Assembly (NCBI GenBank): GCA_036388295.1 | Contig: DASVSC010000024.1 | Span: 1-20,737 of the forward strand | DNA: 20,737 nt | Origin: RYN-431 sp036388295 | GTDB lineage: Bacteria > Planctomycetota > Phycisphaerae > Tepidisphaerales > Tepidisphaeraceae | Direction of reading: 5' to 3' | Shown: positions 1 to 8,476 of the stretch, piece after piece | Numbering within the stretch: the stretch's first letter is position 1 | How the letters are laid out: every line of letters begins with the position of its first letter | Position numbers and translations under genes: made by a program | The notes under the pieces: generated by a model | What the model saw: only the letters and a program-made list of their open reading frames with translations | Database searches by the model: none | What the model was told of the DNA's origin: nothing

Positions 1-1
1 C

Positions 2-931
2 GCGTCGGCGCAGACCGCGCTGTTCGTCGCCGCCCTGCTGTGCGGCGGCGGTGTCGCCGCCGCGGCCGGCTGGGTCGTCGGCATGCCGTCGCTGCGATTG
101 CGCGGCGATTATCTGGCCATCGTCACGCTCGGCTTCGGCGAAATCCTCCGCATCCTGCTGCAGCAGACCAACGCCCAACTGTTCACCCGCGAAGAGATCG
201 CGGCGGCCACGCTCAGCCGGCTCGTGCCGCCGCCGCTGGGCGGGGCGCTCGGGTTCATCAACGCGCCCAAGGTCACCACCGTTTTCTGGACCGCCCTGCT
301 GACCGGCATCACGATTCTGGTCGCATGGCGGCTGAAGAAATCCACCTTCGGCCGGTCGATGATCGCCATCCGCGAAAACGAAATTGCCGCCGAAAGCATG
401 GGCGTGAACGTCACGCGCCTGAAGGTCTGGGCGTTCGTGATCGCCGCCTTTTTCGCCGGCGTGGGCGGCGCGCTGTACGCGCACAAGATGGGCACCAGCA
501 TCGGCCCGAAAGACGCCGGATTCTCTGAAAGTTTCAACTACGTCATCATGGTCGTGCTCGGCGGCCTCGGGTCGATCAGCGGCGCGGCGCTGGCCGCGGT
601 GCTGTACGTCGTGGCGTACCAATGGCTGCTCGAACCGACGCACGTCTGGCATGTCGCCCTCGTGGTGCTGGCCATCCGCCTGATCGTCTGGCCGAAGGAC
701 CGCCTTAATGCGGTGTTGTGGACGGGCCTTCTCGTCGGCATTGTCGAAGGATTGCGGTCGCTTGCCTTGCATTACAAAGTCGAACTCGGCGATTACCGCG
801 TGATCCTGTTCGCCCTGGTGCTGATCGGCGTGATGATCGGCCGGCCCGGCGGTTTGTTCGGCACGCACGAAATCACCGACCTCGGCCGCATGCGCCGCAA
901 GCTGGCCAACGGCGGCGAGGTGGCGACGTGA
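2..931 (+). CDS. livM: Branched-chain amino-acid ABC transporter permease LivM, 5'-truncated
   Basis: Inner-membrane permease of the high-affinity leucine/isoleucine/valine (or related amide or urea) importer. The reading frame is open from base 2, so the start lies upstream of the window; 309 codons are visible. The LivM hallmark stretch with PSLRLRGDYLAIVTLGFGEI is read from base 86, and the second conserved block with FFAGVGGALYAHKMG and then VVLGGLGSISGAALAAV lies around bases 450-610. Several hydrophobic membrane spans are obvious. The stop overlaps the livG start by four bases (GTGA), so the two are translationally coupled. The binding protein and the LivH permease are presumably upstream. 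Family assignment is firm; the exact substrate cannot be read, because Liv-type transporters also carry urea and short amides. Confidence 0.95.
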   Translation, partial: ASAQTALFVAALLCGGGVAAAAGWVVGMPSLRLRGDYLAIVTLGFGEILRILLQQTNAQLFTREEIAAATLSRLVPPPLGGALGFINAPKVTTVFWTALLTGITILVAWRLKKSTFGRSMIAIRENEIAAESMGVNVTRLKVWAFVIAAFFAGVGGALYAHKMGTSIGPKDAGFSESFNYVIMVVLGGLGSISGAALAAVLYVVAYQWLLEPTHVWHVALVVLAIRLIVWPKDRLNAVLWTGLLVGIVEGLRSLALHYKVELGDYRVILFALVLIGVMIGRPGGLFGTHEITDLGRMRRKLANGGEVAT

Positions 932-1707
932 CCGCCCTGCTCGACGTCGACAACATCGGCATCCGCTTCGGCGGCCTGAAGGCGGTCGACGGCCTGTCGC
1001 TGCGACTGCAGCCCGGCGACCTGCAGGGCCTGATCGGCCCGAACGGCGCGGGCAAAACGACCTGCTTCAACCTCCTCACCGGCGTCTACACGCCCGACAC
1101 CGGCGACGTCCGCCTGGCGGGCCGATCGCTGCTGAAACTGCGGCCGTACCAGATCACGCAGGCGGGCATCGCCCGCACGTTCCAGAACATCCGCTTGTTC
1201 GGGCACCTGAGCGTGCTCGACAACCTGAAGGTCGCCTGCCATCTACGGACGAAACAGACGCTGTTCGGCACGATCGCCCGCAGCACGTTCGGCCGGCGGG
1301 AGGAAGCCGCGATCGACCACAAGTGTCGGACGCTGCTGGAGCGGTTCGACTTGCGTGCCCGCGCCGACGACCCCGCCAGCAGCCTGCCGTACGGCGACCA
1401 GCGCCGCCTGGAGATCGCCCGAGCGCTCGCCACTGACCCGAAAGTCCTGCTGCTGGACGAACCCGCGGCCGGCATGAATCCGCACGAAAAGGTGCAGCTC
1501 AAAGGACTGATCGCGAAGGTTCTGGCCGACTTCCCCGTGGCGATCCTGCTGATCGAGCACGACATGGGCGTGGTCATGGGCCTGTGCCGGCACATCACCG
1601 TCGTCGACCACGGCACCGTCATCGCCACCGGCGAACCCGCCGCGATTCAGCAGAACCCGAAGGTGATCGAGGCGTATCTGGGCGTGCCGGAGGAAAGAGG
1701 TAATTAA
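928..1707 (+). CDS. livG: Branched-chain amino-acid ABC transporter ATPase LivG
   Basis: Cytoplasmic ATPase subunit of the Liv importer, 259 residues, normal for LivG. The GTG at 928 was chosen because it overlaps the livM stop as GTGA and places the ABC domain at the normal distance from the N-terminus; an in-frame codon at 718 would run deep inside livM. Walker A GPNGAGKTT is at residues 37-45. The signature region reads LPYGDQRRLEIARAL, the LivG-type variant of the ABC signature. Walker B is VLLLDEPAAGMNP, and the switch histidine is in LLIEHDMGVVMG. It pairs with LivF to form the ATPase heterodimer under the two permeases. A purine-rich GGCGAGG lies about eight bases before the start. Confidence 0.96.
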   Translation: MTALLDVDNIGIRFGGLKAVDGLSLRLQPGDLQGLIGPNGAGKTTCFNLLTGVYTPDTGDVRLAGRSLLKLRPYQITQAGIARTFQNIRLFGHLSVLDNLKVACHLRTKQTLFGTIARSTFGRREEAAIDHKCRTLLERFDLRARADDPASSLPYGDQRRLEIARALATDPKVLLLDEPAAGMNPHEKVQLKGLIAKVLADFPVAILLIEHDMGVVMGLCRHITVVDHGTVIATGEPAAIQQNPKVIEAYLGVPEERGN

Positions 1708-1851
1708 ACACGAAGACGCGAAGGCACGAAGAGGGCCCAGCGAATGTGAACGGTTTCTCTGCTATTGAACAAAATTTCTTTAGTAACGATGAAGCTTGCG
1801 ACTGATGCAAACAAATAAGAACCTCTTCGTGCCTTCGCGCCTTCGTGTTTA
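1705..1851. repeat. Inverted pair of CACGAAG-type repeats between livG and livF
   Basis: Arms of 30 bases at 1705-1734 and 1822-1851 are reverse complements with one mismatch (29/30), separated by an 87-base spacer that is more A+T-rich than its surroundings. The core is CACGAAGACGCGAAGGCACG. The left arm begins on the last base triplet of livG, and the right arm ends 13 bases before the livF ATG. The same core recurs at 8477-8632. The arrangement resembles a REPIN (two inverted copies of a short repeat round a unique spacer). The transcript could fold into a long stem, which may reduce livF expression relative to livG. Confidence 0.85.
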
Positions 1852-1864
1852 ATGTCTTCTCCCC

Positions 1865-2578
1865 ATGAGCGACTTGCTCAACATCATCGACCTCAACGTC
1901 CACTACGGCTCGATCCACGCGCTACAGGGCATCTCCCTTAGCGTGCCGGCCGGCAAGGTAGTTACGCTGATCGGCTCCAACGGTGCGGGCAAAACGACTA
2001 CGCTCCGCACCGTCAGTGGCCTGCTCCGGCCCAGCGCGGGACGCGTGCTCTTCGACGGCCAGCCCATCCACACACTCGCCCCGCACAAGATCGTCGGCCG
2101 CGGCGTGGTGCACGCGCCTGAAGGCCGCGGCGTGTTCGCCAATCTGACGGTCGACGAGAACCTGAAGCTCGGCGCCTACGCCCGCCGCGATTCGGCCGCG
2201 GTGAAGCAGGACTACGCGCACGCCCTCGATCTGTTCCCGCGCCTGCGCGAGCGCCTGACGCAGATGGCCGGCACGCTCAGCGGCGGCGAGCAGCAGATGC
2301 TGGCCATCGCCCGTGCCCTGCTCGCCCGGCCGCGGCTGCTGCTGCTCGACGAGCCGTCGCTGGGCCTCGCGCCGCAGATCGTGAGCGTAATCTTCGGGAT
2401 CATCCGCAAGATCAACGCCGAGGGAACGACGATCCTGCTCGTCGAACAGAACGCCCACATGGCGCTCGGCGTGGCCGATACGGCCTACGTGCTGCAGACC
2501 GGCCGAATCATCAACACCGGCCCGGCGAAGGACCTGCTGAACGACCCGCAGATCCGCGCGGCTTACCTTGGCGGCTAG
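1865..2578 (+). CDS. livF: Branched-chain amino-acid ABC transporter ATPase LivF
   Basis: Second cytoplasmic ATPase of the Liv importer, 237 residues, full length for LivF. Walker A GSNGAGKTT is at residues 37-45. The signature is LSGGEQQMLAIARAL, Walker B is LLLLDEPSLGLAPQ, and the LivF-type switch region LLVEQNAHMAL carries Gln-Asn in place of the usual His-Asp. The ATG at 1865 is the only start that fits the family. No Shine-Dalgarno sequence precedes it; a TTTAAT hexamer ends 11 bases upstream but is partly made by the neighbouring repeat. Its stop shares the palindrome CTAG with the stop of the opposing PQQ-like gene, so the two convergent genes overlap by four bases with no room for a terminator. 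Confidence 0.96.
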   Translation: MSDLLNIIDLNVHYGSIHALQGISLSVPAGKVVTLIGSNGAGKTTTLRTVSGLLRPSAGRVLFDGQPIHTLAPHKIVGRGVVHAPEGRGVFANLTVDENLKLGAYARRDSAAVKQDYAHALDLFPRLRERLTQMAGTLSGGEQQMLAIARALLARPRLLLLDEPSLGLAPQIVSVIFGIIRKINAEGTTILLVEQNAHMALGVADTAYVLQTGRIINTGPAKDLLNDPQIRAAYLGG

Positions 2579-4947
2579 CGCGTCACCGCCGCCACGTCGA
2601 ACACGAACACGCCGCCGTCGCGGCAGGCGACGAACAGGCGGTCGCCCATCACACGCGGCGTGCCGAAGCCGTAGTCCGTCGCCTCCTGGTGCCGCATGCC
2701 GCGCGGCCAGGTCGTCGTTTGCAGCGCGAACCGCCAGACCGGGCGGTCCGGGTTTGTCGGCGTCCACATCAGGTCGTCGCCGCTGAACAGATAGCCGTCC
2801 CGCAGTGCGATCAGTTCGCCGCTGCTCTGGAACGCACGGCGGCCGAACGGGGCCGGCTCTTCGCGTAATTTCGTGTGGCCGTCGGCGGTCCATATTTGTA
2901 GCACCGGTTTGTCCGACCGCCACATCACCGCCGCGATGGTGCGGCCGTCGCTGGCCATAGTCACAGCGTCGTACGGCCGGTTGTTCAAGCGCTCCATGCC
3001 GCTGTCGATCAATTTCTCGCTTGGAACGAACGCGTCGTTCACTTTGTAAACGCCCCCTTCGCCGAAGCCGAGCGGGCCGCCGGGGCCGGTGTACAACTGC
3101 CATGATTGGATCGGCAATTTCGGCGGCAGCGTGGTCACCGTCTGTCCGTCCAGCACGCGCAGCCCGCCGCCGCCGAGCGGGCGGTAGCGACGACCGTCCT
3201 GTTCCACGGCGCGGCCGTCGTAGCCGGTGGTCGTGTACCAGTCGTGTGGGGCACCAAGCGGCTCTTGCGCGTCGCGCAGCGGGTCGAGCGCGCCGAGCAC
3301 CAGCCGCGGGCCTACGAGTATGGAGATTTCGTGTTCGTGGCGGTCTTCGCCGCGGCGGTACAGGGTGTTCCCTCGCAAACGCAAACTGCCGATGTCCGCG
3401 TCGACACGCGTGACAACGGCCGGCTCACCGGTGGCGGCGATCAGCTTGAACAGCGTGCCGTCGGTCGACGCCGCGTATAGAAACGGTGGCCACGGCGCGA
3501 GCTCGGCTTTGACCGGCCCGGTCGGGACGTACCGCACCAGGCCGAACTCTGCCGTGAGGTCTGCTGACGTCGGCTCGCCGGCGGCTTCGAGTGCGTGCAC
3601 GCGGGAGAGCGTCGCCGCGGGTCGGTCTTTTTTCGCCAGCGCCACGTCGGCGGCCAGCCGCCATGCCTCGGCGTCGGGCCGGCCGGCTTCAGTTTGCGCG
3701 GTCGCGATGGCCGCGGCGGCATCGGTCTGTCCGGCCGCCAGCAGCAGGCGCGCGCGCTGCACGGCCGCGCGGGCGTTTTCGCGGCCGGCATCGTCGCTCA
3801 GCAACGTATCGGCGGGCACCGCGACGACTCCATCGGCACTGAAGAACACGACGTTCTCGCCGACGCGCTTTGGGAAAGCCAAGTGCTTATCGACGGCGGC
3901 GCAGGTGGCGACGACTGCGCCGCTTGCGGCGTCGAAGAACGTGACACGGCCGCGGCCGTTGATCGCGGCAAGGCGGTGGCCGACCGGGCCGACGGCGTCC
4001 CAGGCGTAGTTCAGATGACCGTTGTCGCGCAGGTAAACCGACTCGGCCGAGTACGCGCCGCCGGGAAGCGGGGTCGTCCATTTGATCGCGCCCGTGCGGC
4101 CGTCCAGGCGGGTGACGTTCGCCTGCGTGTCCTGCGCGCCGCTTAAGAGGATCGCGTCCTGCTCGAACCAGACGGCCCCGTTGTAGGCGTAGCCGCGCGT
4201 GGCGTGTTCCCAGATTGTGCCGCCCGCGCCGGGCGCGGCGGCGGTCGGCAGGGCTTCGGCGACGAACGTGGTCGTCACGTCCTGTGGCGACTGGTGCAGT
4301 TTCGCGATCAGCCGCCGGCCGCCGTCGGGCGATCGCCGCGTCGGGGGCAGCAGTTGGTCGCTCACCTGTGCCGTGGCGGTGTCCAGCGCCCGAACCGGGC
4401 CGTTGTCGGGTTCGCGCATGCCGCGCGGGCCGGTGGAACTGATCGGCGGCAATCGCAGAATCGCGCCGCCGTCGCGCAGCACGGCGATGCGGTGCACGTC
4501 GGTGGCGTTGACCTTTTTGTTCACGGTCGTTTGCCCGCTGTCGGCGTCCAATTTGAACAACTCGTAGCCGACGCCCCAGAGCGAATCGTCCGCGGCGACG
4601 GCGAACCGCAGGTTGCCGGTGTAGTGCCTGATCCATCGGCACATGCCGGTGTTGAGGTCGACGCAAATGACGGCGTCGCCGCCGGGGCCGCTGCGGTTGC
4701 TGGGGGCGGGAAACGGGGTCGGGTCGATGGCCTGCGGGGTCGGCGGCAGCGCGGTGCGGTAGCCGACACGCAGAACGACATAAGCGCGGTCGACGCCGAC
4801 GTAAACTTCGTGCGGCGTGTGGCCGCGGAGGTCCAGGCGCCAGCCCGCCGGCGCGGTGGCCGGGGCTGCGGCTCGGACTGCGGGCGGGTTCATTAGCAGC
4901 ACGATGGCTGTAAGTAGCGCAAGCGAAGCGATTTTTGTTTCGGCCAA
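2575..4947 (-). CDS. Secreted PQQ-like beta-propeller protein with helical insert
   Basis: About 790 residues from the proposed TTG start. The first 28 residues form a signal peptide (charged LAETK, then hydrophobic ASLALLTAIVLL, ending AVRAAA), so the protein is probably exported. Propeller blades of the PQQ/quinoprotein type are visible, such as DAVICVDLNTGMCRW near residues 91-105 and VTRLDGRTGAIKW near 278-290. An alanine- and arginine-rich helical, TPR-like segment (about 388-458) interrupts the propeller before more blades. The open frame extends to an ATG at 5166, but that would put 73 unlike residues before the signal peptide; TTG at 4947 has TACACT five bases upstream. Specific function is unknown: it may be a scaffold or a quinoprotein-like enzyme, and no PQQ-dehydrogenase active site was recognised. 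Confidence 0.8.
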   Translation of the reverse strand: MAETKIASLALLTAIVLLMNPPAVRAAAPATAPAGWRLDLRGHTPHEVYVGVDRAYVVLRVGYRTALPPTPQAIDPTPFPAPSNRSGPGGDAVICVDLNTGMCRWIRHYTGNLRFAVAADDSLWGVGYELFKLDADSGQTTVNKKVNATDVHRIAVLRDGGAILRLPPISSTGPRGMREPDNGPVRALDTATAQVSDQLLPPTRRSPDGGRRLIAKLHQSPQDVTTTFVAEALPTAAAPGAGGTIWEHATRGYAYNGAVWFEQDAILLSGAQDTQANVTRLDGRTGAIKWTTPLPGGAYSAESVYLRDNGHLNYAWDAVGPVGHRLAAINGRGRVTFFDAASGAVVATCAAVDKHLAFPKRVGENVVFFSADGVVAVPADTLLSDDAGRENARAAVQRARLLLAAGQTDAAAAIATAQTEAGRPDAEAWRLAADVALAKKDRPAATLSRVHALEAAGEPTSADLTAEFGLVRYVPTGPVKAELAPWPPFLYAASTDGTLFKLIAATGEPAVVTRVDADIGSLRLRGNTLYRRGEDRHEHEISILVGPRLVLGALDPLRDAQEPLGAPHDWYTTTGYDGRAVEQDGRRYRPLGGGGLRVLDGQTVTTLPPKLPIQSWQLYTGPGGPLGFGEGGVYKVNDAFVPSEKLIDSGMERLNNRPYDAVTMASDGRTIAAVMWRSDKPVLQIWTADGHTKLREEPAPFGRRAFQSSGELIALRDGYLFSGDDLMWTPTNPDRPVWRFALQTTTWPRGMRHQEATDYGFGTPRVMGDRLFVACRDGGVFVFDVAAVTR

Positions 4948-5244
4948 AAAGAAGTGTAATCCGGCCGAAAATGCGTCGTAAGGGGTGGCCGGCTGAGGAT
5001 TAATGGCCGCGACGAACCGTGTGGTTGTGCGCCCTAGCCTGCCTAGACCGCCAAGGCACTTAGAGACGTTATGGTGCGGCAACTGTCGACGGCGAAGTTG
5101 GGGCGGCAGGGACACAGCCGAAACTCTACCGCCGCGGCGGTCGGCTGTCGGCGGAAATCCCTCCAACTCTCGGGCGAACGACAGTCGAGTGCTAAGCGAT
5201 GAAAGCGCAATTTACGCCACGGCTCACGTCGCGGCGTCATCCTG
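4948..5244. other. 297-bp gap with nested palindromes
   Basis: Lies between the WD40 gene stop (5245) and the proposed start of the PQQ-like gene. The minus strand is open in the PQQ frame as far as 5166, but its translation has no signal-peptide or domain character. Within it is a perfect 14-bp palindrome at 5128-5141 (ACCGCCG and its complement), enclosed by 8-bp arms at 5114-5121 and 5141-5148 (ACAGCCGA/TCGGCTGT). This could be a terminator for the WD40 gene or a site in the leader of the next gene. No RNA gene was recognised. Confidence 0.5.
4953..4958 (-). promoter_or_regulatory. Candidate -10 box of the PQQ-like gene
   Basis: TACACT on the minus strand ends five bases before the TTG at 4947, in a GC-rich background. 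The spacing would put the transcript start at or near the start codon. No convincing -35 box is seen. It is part of a pattern shared with other genes here. Confidence 0.35.
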
Positions 5245-7356
5245 CTACGGTTCGTCCGGTGCGACGGGCGTCGCGGGCAATTCGAACACGCGCAGCGCCT
5301 TATCCCCCGCCCCGCACAGCACGCGCCGCCCGTCGGGCGAGACGGCCACGGATTTGACCGGGTACATCGGGTGATCGAACCGAACCACGGACCGGCCGGT
5401 GGCGACGTCGTAGACGCGCACGTTCGTGTCGGCCCCGCCGGTGACGACGCGGCGGCCGTCGGGCGACAGGGCGACGGCGGTCAGCGGCGTCTGCATGGTC
5501 CAGTGCTGCAGGCGCGTGCCGGACTTGGTTTCCCACACCGTCACCCCGCGTGGCCCGATGCCCGCGAGGCGGCTGCCGTCGGCGGAATAGGTGAACTTCT
5601 CTGGCACGTCGCTTTGCGTCGAGACGTAGTTGGCGACGAGCTTGCCGGTGTCCAAATCGAACTCGCCGGCGGTGGTTTTGGCTTGCGTGCCGCTCAGCAG
5701 CACGCGGTTGCCGTCGGGCGTGAACAGAATGCTGTCCATTTGATACGCGGCCGGGTCGATCGTGCCGACAGGCGCGGCGTCCTGCGTTCGATAGAACTCG
5801 ATGACATTCGGCAGCGGCCCCGCGCTCGATTGCACGCCCAGTGCCACCAATGTGCCGTCCGGCGACAGCGCGGCCGACCGCACCTGCCCTTGCGTGACGA
5901 CGGGCGCACTCACCAAGCCGCTGGCCAATTCCCAGACCGACGCTTCGTTGTCGCCCGACGACTGCAGCGACACCGCGTAGCGCCCGTCAGCGGAGACGGA
6001 CACGACGTCCGGCCCTTGCAGTTCCTTCGCCGGCTGCCACTGGCCGCGGCGGAAACGGCGCGTCAGGTCCCAGTGCGCGATGCGATTACGTTCGCCGACG
6101 GCGTAGGCGCGGTCGTTCGAAAGAAAACCGACGAGTTGAACGCTCTCGTCGCCCAGTTCCGCAACCTGCCCGTCCGGCCCCGGCGGCAGCAGCGGCGTCG
6201 CGAGCGGGTCAGCCGGAATGGTTGCGGCCTGCATGGTGGCGGGCGATGTGGCCGGCGAGGTCGTCGGCCCTGTTGTTGGCGTGACGACCGCCGGGGCCAC
6301 CCATTGAAACGTCTGCGTCGCCGTCAGCGCGACCACGTCGCGGCCGTCGGCGGTGAAGGCGCTGTCCAATACCGGCGCGCCGCCCGTCTCGTATTGCAGC
6401 AGCACCTTTCCCTGAACCAGGTCCCACAGCCGCAGGTCGGTGCCGGGTTTGATGGGTGCGTGCGGCTGCCCGTACGCCGGCCGCTCAGCCAGTGTCGTCA
6501 GCGCACGCATGCCGTCGGGGGAGAAGACGGCACGATAGACCGACAAGCCGAGCGGCCGCAGCCGGCGCAGTTCCTGGCCGGTGCGGGCGTCCCACAGGCG
6601 CGTGCTGCCGTCGAGCGACGCGCTGAGGATGAACCGCTCGTCGGTCGACAGCGCGACGCTGGTGACGACGCCGTGATGGCCGACGCAGCGGAGCAGTTCG
6701 CGGTTGGTCTGCAGATCCCAGACGTACACGCCTTCGTCGCCCCACCCGCCGCCGAGCACAGCCCGGCGGCTGTCGGCGGAGAGCGCGACGCAGCTGACGT
6801 TGCGGCCGGTTTCGAGGGACCGCAGTTGCAAACCGCTGATCGCGTCCCACAGGCGCAGCGGGCGTTCGTCCTGCGCGGTCAGCACGCGCAGGCCGTCAAC
6901 GGACAAGGCAGCGGCGCGGGCGACGTAGTCGTCTTTGTCATCGAAGCGGACCTTCTCCACGCCGGCCGCTGCGTCCCAGACGGCCAGATACGGAACGGAC
7001 GACAGACGGCGGTCGGTCGGCACGCCGGGCCGGTCGCCCCAGACCAGTGTGTTCGAGCCGACGGTCGCAAGGCCGCGGACGGTGACGCCGGGCAGGTCGA
7101 TCGCACGGCTGACCTGGTTCTTCGCCAGATCGACGGCCGTCAGCCGAATGGCCCCGATCGCCGCCACGCCCGTGCCTGCCGCCAGGCCGCCGCCGCTGGC
7201 CTGAACGGCCAGGGTCGCGTGTGCGGCCAGAGTGCCTAACCGCATTTGTGGTCGGGCGTCGATGTTCGGCAGATCAACGACGGCCGACGGCCGCGTCGCC
7301 GGCTCGGCGGCGTGGGTGACGGTGGCGGCGAAGAGGATGATGAAGATCGATCGCAT
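5245..7356 (-). CDS. Secreted WD40-repeat beta-propeller protein
   Basis: 703 residues from the ATG at 7356, which starts a good signal peptide (MRSIFIILFAATVTHAAE); a GTG at 7395 would add 13 residues in front of it. WD40 blades are clear: LRLWDAISGLQLRSL, VYVWDLQTNRELLRCVGHHG, TRLWDARTGQELRRL, and near the end VRVYDVATGRSVVRF with the repeated VALSPDGRRV. A low-complexity Pro/Thr/Ser stretch (TPTTGPTTSPATSPATMQ) separates two propeller halves. WD40 proteins are protein-binding platforms; the partner is unknown. It lies downstream of the coiled-coil gene on the same strand with an 81-base gap, so the two may be co-transcribed. A nested palindrome follows its stop. Confidence 0.9.
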   Translation of the reverse strand: MRSIFIILFAATVTHAAEPATRPSAVVDLPNIDARPQMRLGTLAAHATLAVQASGGGLAAGTGVAAIGAIRLTAVDLAKNQVSRAIDLPGVTVRGLATVGSNTLVWGDRPGVPTDRRLSSVPYLAVWDAAAGVEKVRFDDKDDYVARAAALSVDGLRVLTAQDERPLRLWDAISGLQLRSLETGRNVSCVALSADSRRAVLGGGWGDEGVYVWDLQTNRELLRCVGHHGVVTSVALSTDERFILSASLDGSTRLWDARTGQELRRLRPLGLSVYRAVFSPDGMRALTTLAERPAYGQPHAPIKPGTDLRLWDLVQGKVLLQYETGGAPVLDSAFTADGRDVVALTATQTFQWVAPAVVTPTTGPTTSPATSPATMQAATIPADPLATPLLPPGPDGQVAELGDESVQLVGFLSNDRAYAVGERNRIAHWDLTRRFRRGQWQPAKELQGPDVVSVSADGRYAVSLQSSGDNEASVWELASGLVSAPVVTQGQVRSAALSPDGTLVALGVQSSAGPLPNVIEFYRTQDAAPVGTIDPAAYQMDSILFTPDGNRVLLSGTQAKTTAGEFDLDTGKLVANYVSTQSDVPEKFTYSADGSRLAGIGPRGVTVWETKSGTRLQHWTMQTPLTAVALSPDGRRVVTGGADTNVRVYDVATGRSVVRFDHPMYPVKSVAVSPDGRRVLCGAGDKALRVFELPATPVAPDEP

Positions 7357-7402
7357 TTCCGCGCAGAGCGTGAGCAGCCAGGCGTTCGCCTTCACACTAA
7401 CA

Positions 7403-7430
7403 CTCTCTCCCGTGAGTAGACGGGAAAGGG
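7403..7430. repeat. Degenerate CCCTCTCCCG hairpin
   Basis: CTCTCCCGT and ACGGGAAAGGG flank a six-base loop; the inner five pairs (7409-7413 with 7420-7424) are perfect. It lies between the coiled-coil gene stop (7438) and the WD40 start, and is the most diverged of five copies in this window. Confidence 0.65.
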
Positions 7431-7437
7431 AACCCGA

Positions 7438-8463
7438 TCACTCCGCCGGCTTCCGTCCGTCCAGAATCAGCAGCCGCACCGTGCCGCTGCTCTGGCGTTC
7501 GCGGCGGGCCTGTTCGAGCTGGTTTTGCAGGTTCGACAGATTGCTGCGGGCGGTGTTTCGCTCCTGCTGCAACCGCTCGTAGTCGCCCGGCGACGGCTGC
7601 GTGGTGGTGCCGGTGGCGGCCATGCGGGCGGCGATCGCGTCGACGCGGGCCTGGTTCTCGGCCACGTTCAGGCGCAGTGTAATACGCTCGACTTCGAAGC
7701 GGTCGTACACGCTCAGGCCGCTGACGCTGGGCATCGGAAACGAGCGGCCGGTGGACAGGGGCTCGCCGGCCTCGACGGGCTGCGTCGACGGACGCAGGCG
7801 CGACATCTCTTCGTCCAACGCCTTTAGCCGTGCGCGGTGGCCGGCGAGGTTCAGTTCCAGGTTCACGCGTTCGGTGGCGAGGTTGCGGCTGGAAAAGCGC
7901 GCTTCGTTGTCGAAGTTGTTGAACGACGTCGGCCGGGCGGCCGCGAGGGCGGCGGTCGCGGCGTCGAGCTTCTTCTGCGCCTCGGCGACCTGTGCTTCCA
8001 ACTTCGCCAGGCGTTCGGCAAGGGTCTTATCCTGCGGGCCGCCGATTTTTTCCACGGCCGTTTTGGCCGATGCGGCCAGTGCGTCGAGGAACATTTGAGC
8101 GGCGCTCGGCGGCAGGTTCGCGCCGGGCAGGATGGTGACGCCCAGACGCACCGCCTGATTGCCGGCCGGCGTCAGTTCGACCTGCGCCACTTTAGGCCAG
8201 GCGTCGGGCTCCAGGCGCAGCGCACTCATCGCGGCCGGGTCGACGAGGGTCGTGCTGGTCAGCAGGGCGTTGAGCGTTTGCGAATCGAACTGGCGGTTGC
8301 CGCGGTTGGAATCGAAGTCGATTTGCAGCACGCAAGACGCCCGCTGCACGCCGGCCGGGTCGCCGGCAGGGGTTTTCGTCGTGCGTGTGCGATCGACCTG
8401 CGCGAACGCGGTCGAGGCCAACAAAGCGATCAGCGCAACGGCTCGGGCGTAGGAGCGGGTCAT
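7438..8463 (-). CDS. Secreted coiled-coil protein of unknown function
   Basis: 341 residues. The ATG at 8463 opens a standard signal peptide (MTRSYARAVALIALLASTAFAQ); a longer frame to 8508 only reads through a repeat and is rejected. Residues about 40-140 form an alpha/beta-like region (QRASCVLQIDFDSN, LRLEPDAWPKVAQVEL). Heptad-rich helices follow at about 145-177, 195-225, 256-283 and 295-325, rich in Ala, Glu, Gln and Arg, with Thr/Gln/Pro linkers between them (STQPVEAGE, TTTQPSPGD). I do not recognise a named family. Coiled coils suggest oligomerisation or a structural role in the periplasm. TAGATT lies seven bases before the ATG and no Shine-Dalgarno sequence is present. It is followed by the WD40 gene on the same strand. 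Confidence 0.85.
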   Translation of the reverse strand: MTRSYARAVALIALLASTAFAQVDRTRTTKTPAGDPAGVQRASCVLQIDFDSNRGNRQFDSQTLNALLTSTTLVDPAAMSALRLEPDAWPKVAQVELTPAGNQAVRLGVTILPGANLPPSAAQMFLDALAASAKTAVEKIGGPQDKTLAERLAKLEAQVAEAQKKLDAATAALAAARPTSFNNFDNEARFSSRNLATERVNLELNLAGHRARLKALDEEMSRLRPSTQPVEAGEPLSTGRSFPMPSVSGLSVYDRFEVERITLRLNVAENQARVDAIAARMAATGTTTQPSPGDYERLQQERNTARSNLSNLQNQLEQARRERQSSGTVRLLILDGRKPAE

Positions 8464-8470
8464 GGAAGAC

Positions 8471-8476
8471 AATCTA
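8471..8476 (-). promoter_or_regulatory. Candidate -10 box of the coiled-coil gene
   Basis: TAGATT on the minus strand, followed by seven bases and the ATG at 8463. This spacing predicts a leaderless mRNA. It adjoins the CACGAAG repeat arm that starts at 8477. Confidence 0.35.

Noticed and set aside
5371..7239. A 622-codon open frame on the plus strand opposite the WD40 gene
   Set aside because: The minus-strand frame has a signal peptide and clear WD40 blades. The plus-strand translation is Arg/Gly/Ala-rich with no domain pattern, the usual shadow of a GC-rich gene.
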